In this document: one piece after another, positions 56,201 through 64,000 of the stretch | Position numbering within the stretch: position 1 is the stretch's first letter | Layout: every line of letters starts with the position of its first letter | Source: Nemertoderma westbladi | Taxonomy: Eukaryota; Xenacoelomorpha; Nemertodermatida; Nemertodermatidae | Assembly: GCA_032718475.1 (NCBI GenBank) | Contig: JAUCBJ010006444.1 | Coordinates: 38,886 to 102,885 of the forward strand | DNA length: 64,000 nucleotides | Reading direction: 5' to 3' | Program-made: the position numbers and the translations under genes | The notes under the pieces: model-generated | The model's input: only the letters and a program-made list of their open reading frames with translations | The model's database searches: none | Told to the model about the DNA's origin: nothing

Positions 56201-59200
56201 CCCTTCCCTATCAGTACATGAGTAGTACCAGTGGAGGTTCGTTGTCAGTGCCCCCTCCCCTATCCGTACATGAGTAGTACCAGTGGAGGTTCGTTGTCAG
56301 TGCCCCCTCCCCTATCAGTACATGAGTAGTACCAGTGGAGGTTCGTTGTCAGTGCCCCCTTCCCTATCAGTACATGAGTAGTACCAGTGGAGGTTCGTTG
56401 TCAGTGCCCCCTCCCCTATCAGTACATGAGTAGTACCAGTGGAGGTTCGTTGTCAGTGCCCCCTTCCCTATCAGTACATGAGTAGTACCAGTGGAGGTTC
56501 GTTGTCAGTGCCCCCTTCCCTATCAGTACATGAGTAGTACCAGTGGAGGTTCGTTGTCAGTGCCCCCTCCCCTATCAGTACATGAGTAGTACCAGTGGAG
56601 GTTCGTTGTCAGTGCCCCCTTCCCTATCCGTACATGAGTAGTACCAGTGGAGGTTCGTTGTCAGTGCCCCCTCCCCTATCCGTACATGAGTAGTACCCGT
56701 GGAGGTTCGTTGTCAGTGCCCCCTCCCCTATCAGTACATGAGTAGTACCCGTGGAGGTTCGTTGTCAGTGCCCCCTTCCCTATCCGTACATGAGTAGTAC
56801 CCGTGGAGGTTCGTTGTCAGTGCCCCCTTCCCTATCCGTACATGAGTACCAGTGGAGGTTCGTTGTCAGTGCCCCCTTCCCTATCAGTACATGAGTAGTA
56901 CCATTGGAGGTTCGTTGTCATTGCCCCCTCCCCTATCCGTACATGAGTACCAGTGGAGGTTCGTTGTCAGTGCCCCCTTCCCTATCAGTACATGAGTAGT
57001 ACCCGTGGAGGTTCGTTGTCAGTGCCCCCTTCCCTATCCGTACATGAGTACCAGTGGAGGTTCGTTGTCAGTGCCCCCTTCCATATCAGTACATGAGTAG
57101 TACCATTGGAGGTTCGTTGTCATTGCCCCCTCCCCTATCCGTACATGAGTACCAGTGGAGGTTCGTTGTCAGTGCCCCCTTCCCTATCAGTACATGAGTA
57201 CCAGTGGAGGTTCGTTGTCAGTGCCCCCTTCCCTATCAGTACATGAGTAGTACCAGTGGAGGTTCGTTGTCAGTGCCCCCTTCCCTATCCGTACATGAGT
57301 ACCATTGGAGGTTCGTTGTCAGTGCCCCCTTCCCTATCAGTACATGAGTAGTACCCGTCCAGGTTCGTTGTCAGTGCCCCCTCCCCTATCAGTACATGAG
57401 TAGTACCCGTGGAGGTCCGTTGTCAGTGCCCCCTTCCCTATCAGTACATGAGTAGTACCAGTGGAGGTTCGTTGTCAGTGCCCCCTCCCCTATCCGTACA
57501 TGAGTACCAGTGGAGGTTCGTTGTCAGTGCCCCCTCCCCTATCAGTACATGAGTAGTACCAGTGGAGGTTCGTTGTCAGTGCCCCCTTCCCTATCAGTAC
57601 ATGAGTAGTACCCGTGGAGGTTCGTTGTCAGTGCCCCCTCCCCTATCAGTACATGAGTACCAGTGGAGGTTCGTTGTCAGTGCCCCCTCCCCTATCAGTA
57701 CATGAGTACCAGTGGAGGTTCGTTGTCAGTGCCCCCTTCCCTATCTGTACATGAGTACTACCAGTGGAGGTTCGTTGTCAGTGCCCCCTTCCCTATCAGT
57801 ACATGAGTAGTACCCGTGGAGGTTCGTTGTCAGTGCCCCCTCCCCTTTCAGTACATGAGTACCAGTGGAGGTTCGTTGTCAGTGCCCCCTCCCCTATCAG
57901 TACATGAGTACCAGTGGAGGTTCGTTGTCAGTGCCCCCTTCCCTATCTGTACATGAGTACTACCAGTGGAGGTTCGTTGTCAGTGCCCCCTCCCCTATCC
58001 GTACATGAGTAGTACCATTGGAGGTTCGTTGTCAGTGCCCCCTCCCCTATCCGTACATGAGTAGTACCAGTGGAGGTTCGTTGTCAGTGCCCCCCTCCCC
58101 TATCAGTACATGAGTAGTACCAGTGGAGGTTCGTTGTCAGTGCCCCCTTCCCTATCCGTACATGAGTAGTACCATTGGAGGTTCGTTGTCAGTGCCCCCT
58201 CCCCTATCCGTACATGAGTAGTACCCGTGGAGGTTCGTTGTCAGTGCCCCCTCCCCTATCAGTACATGAGTAGTACCCGTGGAGGTTCGTTGTCAGTGCC
58301 CCCTTCCCTATCCGTACATGAGTAGTACCCGTGGAGGTTCGTTGTCAGTGCCCCCTTCCCTATCCGTACATGAGTACCAGTGGAGGTTCGTTGTCAGTGC
58401 CCCCTTCCATATCAGTACATGAGTAGTACCATTGGAGGTTCGTTGTCATTGCCCCCTCCCCTATCCGTACATGAGTACCAGTGGAGGTTCGTTGTCAGTG
58501 CCCCCTTCCCTATCAGTACATGAGTAGTACCCATGGAGGTTCGTTGTCAGTGCCCCGTCCCCTATCAGTACATGAGTAGTACCAGTGGAGGTTCGTTGTC
58601 AGTGCCCCGTCCCCTATCTGTACATGAGTAGTACCGGTGGGGGTTCGTTGTCAGTGCCCCCTTCCCTATCAGTACATGAGTAGTACCCGTGGAGGTTCGT
58701 TGTCAGTGCCCCGTCCCCTATCAGTACATGAGTAGTACCATTGGAGGTTCGTTGTCAGTGCCCCCTTCCCTATCAGTACATGAGTAGTACCAGTGGAGGT
58801 TCGTTGTCAGTGCCCCCTCCCCTATCCGTACATGAGTAGTACCAGTGGAGGTTCGTTGTCAGTGCCCCCTTCCCTATCCGTACATGAGTACCATTGGAGG
58901 TTCGTTGTCAGGGCCCCCTTCCCTATCAGTACATGAGTAGTACCAGTGGAGGTTCGTTGTCAGTGCCCCCTTCCCTATCCGTACATGAGTACCATTGGAG
59001 GTTCGTTGTCAGTGCCCCCTTCCCTATCAGTACATGAGTAGTACCCGTCCAGGTTCGTTGTCAGTGCCCCCTCCCCTATCAGTACATGAGTAGTACCCGT
59101 GGAGGTCCGTTGTCAGTGCCCCCTTCCCTATCAGTACATGAGTAGTACCAGTGGAGGTTCGTTGTCAGTGCCCCCTCCCCTATCCGTACATGAGTACCAG

Positions 59201-62200
59201 TGGAGGTTCGTTGTCAGTGCCCCCTCCCCTATCAGTACATGAGTAGTACCCGTGGAGGTTCGTTGTCAGTGCCCCCTCCCCTATCAGTACATGAGTAGTA
59301 CCATTGGAGGTTCGTTGTCAGTGCCCCCTTCCCTATCAGTACATGAGTAGTACCCGTGGAGGTTCGTTGTCAGTGCCCCCTTCCCTATCAGTACATGAGT
59401 AGTACCAGTGGAGGTTCTTTGTCAGTGCCCCCTCCCCTATCAGTACATGAGTAGTACCAGTGGAGGTTCGTTGTCAGTGCCCCCTTCCCTATCAGTACAT
59501 GAGTAGTACCCGTGGAGGTTCGTTGTCAGTGCCCCCTCCCCTTTCAGTACATGAGTACCAGTGGAGGTTCGTTGTCAGTGCCCCCTCCCCTATCAGTACA
59601 TGAGTACCAGTGGAGGTTCGTTGTCAGTGCCCCCTTCCCTATCAGTACATGAGTACTACCAGTGGAGGTTCGTTGTCAGTGCCCCCTCCCCTATCCGTAC
59701 ATGAGTAGTACCAGTGGAGGTTCGTTGTCAGTGCCCCCTCCCCTATCCGTACATGAGTAGTACCCGTGGAGGTTCGTTGTCAGTGCCCCCTTCCCTATCC
59801 GTACATGAGTAGTACCAGTGGAGGTTCGTTGTCAGTGCCCTCTCCCCTATCAGTACATGAGTACCAGTGGAGGTTCGTTGTCAGTGCCCCCTTCCATATC
59901 AGTACATGAGTAGTACCATTGGAGGTTCGTTGTCATTGCCCCCTCCCCTATCCATACATGAGTACCAGTGGAGGTTCGTTGTCAGTGCCCCCTTCCCTAT
60001 CAGTACATGAGTAGTACCCATGGAGGTTCGTTGTCAGTGCCCCGTCCCCTATCAGTACATGAGTAGTACCAGTGGAGGTTCGTTGTCAGTGCCCCGTCCC
60101 CTATCTGTACATGAGTAGTACCAGTGGGGGTTCGTTGTCAGTGCCCCCTTCCCTATCAGTACATGAGTAGTACCCGTGGAGGTTCGTTGTCAGTGCCCCG
60201 TCCCTTATCAGTACATGAGTAGTACCATTGGAGGTTCGTTGTCAGTGCCCCCTTCCCTATCAGTACATGAGTAGTACCAGTGGAGGTTCGTTGTCAGTGC
60301 CCCCTCCCCTATCCGTACATGAGTAGTACCAGTGGAGGTTCGTTGTCAGTGCCCCCTTCCCTATCCGTACATGAGTACCATTGGAGGTTCGTTGTCAGTG
60401 CCCCCTCCCCTATCCGTACATGAGTAGTACCCGTGGAGGTTCGTTGTCAGTGCCCCCTTCCCTATCCGTACATGAGTAGTACCAGTGGAGGTTCGTTGTC
60501 AGTGCCCTCTCCCCTATCAGTACATGAGTACCAGTGGAGGTTCGTTGTCAGTGCCCCCTTCCATATCAGTACATGAGTAGTACCATTGGAGGTTCGTTGT
60601 CATTGCCCCCTCCCCTATCCATACATGAGTACCAGTGGAGGTTCGTTGTCAGTGCCCCCTTCCCTATCAGTACATGAGTAGTACCCGTGGAGGTTCGTTG
60701 TCAGTGCCCCGTCCCCTATCAGTACATGAGTAGTACCAGTGGAGGTTCGTTGTCAGTGCCCCGTCCCCTATCTGTACATGAGTAGTACCAGTGGGGGTTC
60801 GTTGTCAGTGCCCCCTTCCCTATCAGTACATGAGTAGTACCCGTGGAGGTTCGTTGTCAGTGCCCCCTCCCCTATCAGTACATGAGTAGTACCATTGGAG
60901 GTTCGTTGTCAGTGCCCCCTTCCCTATCAGTACATGAGTAGTACCAGTGGAGGTTCGTTGTCAGTGCCCCCTCCCCTATCCGTACATGAGTAGTACCAGT
61001 GGAGGTTCGTTGTCAGTGCCCCCTTCCCTATCCGTACATGAGTACCATTGGAGGTTCGTTGTCAGGGCCCCCTTCCCTATCAGTACATGAGTAGTACCAG
61101 TGGAGGTTCGTTGTCAGTGCCCCCTTCCCTATCCGTACATGAGTACCATTGGAGGTTCGTTGTCAGTGCCCCCTTCCCTATCAGTACATGAGTAGTACCC
61201 GTCCAGGTTCGTTGTCAGTTCCCCCTCCCCTATCAGTACATGAGTAGTACCCGTGGAGGTCCGTTGTCAGTGCCCCCTTCCCTATCAGTACATGAGTAGT
61301 ACCAGTGGAGGTTCGTTGTCAGTACCCCCTCCCCTATCCGTACATGAGTACCAGTGGAGGTTCGTTGTCAGTGCCCCCTCCCCTATCAGTACATGAGTAG
61401 TACCCGTGGAGGTTCGTTGTCAGTGCCCCCTCCCCTATCAGTACATGAGTAGTACCATTGGAGGTTCGTTGTCAGTGCCCCCTTCCCTATCAGTACATGA
61501 GTAGTACCCGTGGAGGTTCGTTGTCAGTGCCCCCTTCCCTATCAGTACATGAGTAGTACCAGTGGAGGTTCTTTGTCAGTGCCCCCTCCCCTATCAGTAC
61601 ATGAATAGTACCAGTGGAGGTTCGTTGTCAGTGCCCCCTTCCCTATCAGTACATGAGTAGTACCCGTGGAGGTTCGTTGTCAGTGCCCCCTCCCCTATCA
61701 GTACATGAGTACCAGTGGAGGTTCGTTGTCAGTGCCCCCTCCCCTATCAGTACATGAGTACCAGTGGAGGTTCGTTGTCAGTGCCCCCTTCCCTATCAGT
61801 ACATGAGTACTACCAGTGGAGGTTCGTTGTCAGTGCCCCCTCCCCTATCCGTACATGAGTAGTACCAGTGGAGGTTCGTTGTCAGTGCCCCCTCCCCTAT
61901 CAGTACATGAGTACCAGTGGAGGTTCGTTGTCAGTGCCCCCTCCCCTATCAGTACATGAGTAGTACCAGTGGAGGTTCGTTGTCAGTGCCCCCTTCCCTA
62001 TCAGTACATGAGTAGTACCCGTTGAGGTTCGTTGTCAGTGCCCCCTTCCCTATCAGTACATGAGTAGTACCCGTTGAGGTTCGTTGTCAGTGCCCCCTTC
62101 CCTATCAGTACATGAGTAGTACCAGTGGAGGTTCGTTGTCAGTGCCCCCTCCCATATCCGTACATGAGTACCAGTGGAGGTTCGTTGTCAGTGCCCACTC

Positions 62201-62207
62201 CCCTATC
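41285..62207. repeat. 20.9-kb minisatellite, 49/52-bp unit, about 400 copies
   Basis: The unit contains GTACCAGTGGAGGTTCGTTG, then TCAGTGCCCCCTCCCCTATC, then AGTACATGAGTA. It is 52 bp, or 49 bp when one of the two GTA triplets before CCAGTGG is missing. Common variants: TATCCGTACATG, CCCGTGGAGG, CCATTGGAGG, CCCCTTCCCTATC, TGTCCCCTC. Variant combinations recur in blocks of several kilobases. Open frames seen near its left end are repeat translation. Confidence 0.99.
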
Positions 62208-62344
62208 TACTGACTATAGACTGGTTTCAACTGATGTCAATTGGCAAGGGCAATAGTCGATTTAAGGAGACACTTAAATTAGCAGGTTAAACTGTTAAAG
62301 GTCTACTACTACTAGGATCGGCATGCTGCATTGCAGCTGCATTC
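62208..62344. other. Array edge and probable 3' tail of the neighbouring non-LTR fragment
   Basis: Unique sequence directly after the last array unit, with CTACTACTACTAGG near 62302 that may be the 3' tail of the adjoining - strand element. Confidence 0.4.
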
Positions 62345-62640
62345 TTAAGAATGCTGTGCCGGCTTGTCAACAAAATTGCACCGCCACAACTCCCTATCAC
62401 CCATGACATTTGCTAGATCATCCGCATCTTTAAGGCCAGTGTCCTTTAAGATGCGTCTCAAGAAAGTCATGGGCTGTCCACCATGCTTATTCACTCCATG
62501 AGGCTGCCAAAGTACAAGATTATGCACTGGCTGGTCCTCACGGCGAAAGCAATGTCCTGCAAAGCGGAGGCGATTTTGTTCTAGTGTCAAGCTTGGGGGA
62601 ACCAATGAGACACCTCCAATGTGGGGCGAGCCACGAAGTG
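62345..62640 (-). mobile_element. 3' end of a second non-LTR retrotransposon (RTE/CR1-like)
   Basis: The - strand frame reads Q-N-R-L-R-F-A-G-H-C-F-R-R, then N-L-V-L-W-Q-P-H-G, then D-T-G-L, then M-G-D-R-E-L-W-R. This is the typical C-terminus downstream of the RT domain in RTE-type and related elements. The frame extends upstream to about 62640 (S-P-H-I-G-G-V-S). The rest of the element is absent. Confidence 0.72.
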
Positions 62641-62674
62641 AGTGAGCCTTAGCGTAGTGGTACCATTAATCAAC

Positions 62675-62713
62675 CTGTCGTTCTGTCGTTCTGTCGTTCT
62701 GTCGTTCTGTCGT
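62675..62713. repeat. 8-bp microsatellite (CTGTCGTT), about 4.9 copies
   Basis: Perfect tandem copies of CTGTCGTT, the last one partial. Confidence 0.95.
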
Positions 62714-63640
62714 GTTCAATTTTAAACGTTAATAACTCGGCCAATCTTTGATGAAATCTATCCAAACTTGGTACACATGTTGTTTGGCAAAAGTTTAGAA
62801 ATTTTCCAAGTAGAATTTCCGTGTGGCCTTCGAGAAGCTAAGATAATAGCAGTTAATTAGTTAATTAAGTTGATTGCGGTGAAAACGCCATTTTCAACCT
62901 GCCTTTTAAAGGAAATTAATTGTTTTACAGTATAAGATTTAAATAATTATACTTAAAAATTATACAGATATAATCCCCATACGCCATTCTATTATAGTTT
63001 TTAATTAGTTTAAGTGATTTGCTTTAATAAATGTGTCTTTAATTGATCTAAACGTAATTAAACCGCACAATTATTGAGTACAAATTTAATCCTTCCCATT
63101 ATTGGTCAAGTCTCTGCTGGTGTGGAGCTAGCTGCTGGGAGTTGTGGCTGTAGAATAACCTGAGAGGAATTGTAATAGAGGCTACCAGTATTGCTATTCC
63201 AGCCCAATCACTGAATTGTGTTTATTATAGGCTGGACGGGCCGCATAACCGTTCGACTATTACTACTATTGCTATCTCAGTTAAATGACAGATATAATAA
63301 CATAAATACAATCCATGGCATGGCTGTTGTAGGCTTCTGAAATAGTTTATTCCACAATGTATATGTCTGGTTATTTTTTAATTGAATTTTTGCAAAGTAG
63401 TAAAATTAATGTTCTTAAAAATAATATTATTATTTTATATGTAACCTAGGAAATTAGCTACATTTTTTCGCTGCAGCTTTAAGAGTGTACATTGATTTAA
63501 TATTATTTCAATACCCATATTACTACATCGGCATAAGATGCGTTGGCGTTGTATCACACATCTCCACATATCACACATCTCCACATAGATGTATCAACAG
63601 TTACTCGCACAGTTTCGAAACTTCGCATAGTTATAACTGT
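62714..63640. other. Non-coding AT-rich DNA
   Basis: No gene, RNA or element ends recognised. Confidence 0.5.
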
Positions 63641-63931
63641 ATAAAGATCGTCAGTCTGCGTTTAGGAAAAATATTTTATGACAAAACAGGACAAGCGACG
63701 AGCGCAACGAGGCATATAATGAAGACGAGTACTGCGTTGACTAAATTATTATATAAACCACCTGGCTTCACATATTGATCGCATCCCTAGTTATTATTAT
63801 TATAAAGATCGTCCTAGCCTGCGTTTAAGAAATATATTTAAATACAAAACAGGACGAACGCAAAGAGGCTTATAATGAAAACGAGTACTGCGTTTATTAT
63901 ATTCCTATAAACCACCTGGCTTTGCATATTT
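63641..63931. repeat. Two-copy direct repeat, 161-bp spacing
   Basis: ATAAAGATCGTC...CTGCGTTTA...ACAAAACAGGAC...GAGTACTGCGTT...TAAACCACCTGGCTT occurs at 63641-63801 and again from 63802, with several substitutions and deletions in the second copy. The open frame across the first copy is not supported as a gene. Confidence 0.85.
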
Positions 63932-64000
63932 AACGTGCGATTGGAAATAAGTTCGTGCTACCCTTCCGTGGGTGGTAGATGTCGCGGTTATGTATTGGTG

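Noticed and set aside
63485-63778. 97-codon frame near the right end
   Set aside because: No recognisable domain; its second half is one copy of a decayed direct repeat.

Overview
The window is nuclear DNA of an invertebrate animal. Three exons on the + strand (12460-12628, 15470-15667, 16371-16465) encode consecutive pieces of the FH3/DID region of the formin DAAM, with correct splice sites and phases. I see no other host gene. Everything else is transposon remains, tandem arrays or unrecognised non-coding DNA. The mix (Ty1/copia, BEL/Pao, a Polinton-like DNA polymerase relic, non-LTR retrotransposon tails, foldback elements and very large minisatellites) fits a marine-invertebrate type of genome, but I cannot name the species.

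Layout. 1-5.5 kb: a decayed protein-primed family B DNA polymerase on the - strand. 5530-10665: a young copia element with near-identical LTRs and a perfect 5-bp target duplication, but a broken pol. 10.7-12.5 kb: AT-rich DNA with a 281-bp foldback MITE. 12.46-16.47 kb: the DAAM exons. The first intron is almost filled by a 2.4-kb terminal-inverted-repeat element with an 18-bp array; the second carries a 53-bp array. The third intron starts inside a 4.66-kb array of a 29-bp unit, and each unit contains a copy of that exon's own 5' splice site.

21.3-21.8 kb: a 42-bp array. 21881-39769: a BEL/Pao retrotransposon of 17.9 kb on the - strand, unusually long for the family. It has 1.6-1.7 kb LTRs, gag, pol, and about 1,060 codons of an unrecognised third coding region between pol and the 3' LTR. 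A 20-bp palindromic module occurs nine times inside it, in all three reading frames. 40.0-41.3 kb: a non-LTR retrotransposon tail and a foldback element. 41285-62207: one 20.9-kb minisatellite (about 400 copies of a 49/52-bp unit). 62.2-64 kb: another non-LTR tail and non-coding DNA.

The DAAM exon at 16371-16465 is the last one seen, so if the gene is intact its following intron exceeds 47 kb and holds the 29-, 42- and 52-bp arrays and the BEL element. The most notable observations are the array of about 160 copies of a splice donor directly behind a real exon, the oversized BEL element with its extra coding region and stop-free palindromic modules, and the 21-kb array with internal kilobase-scale duplications.
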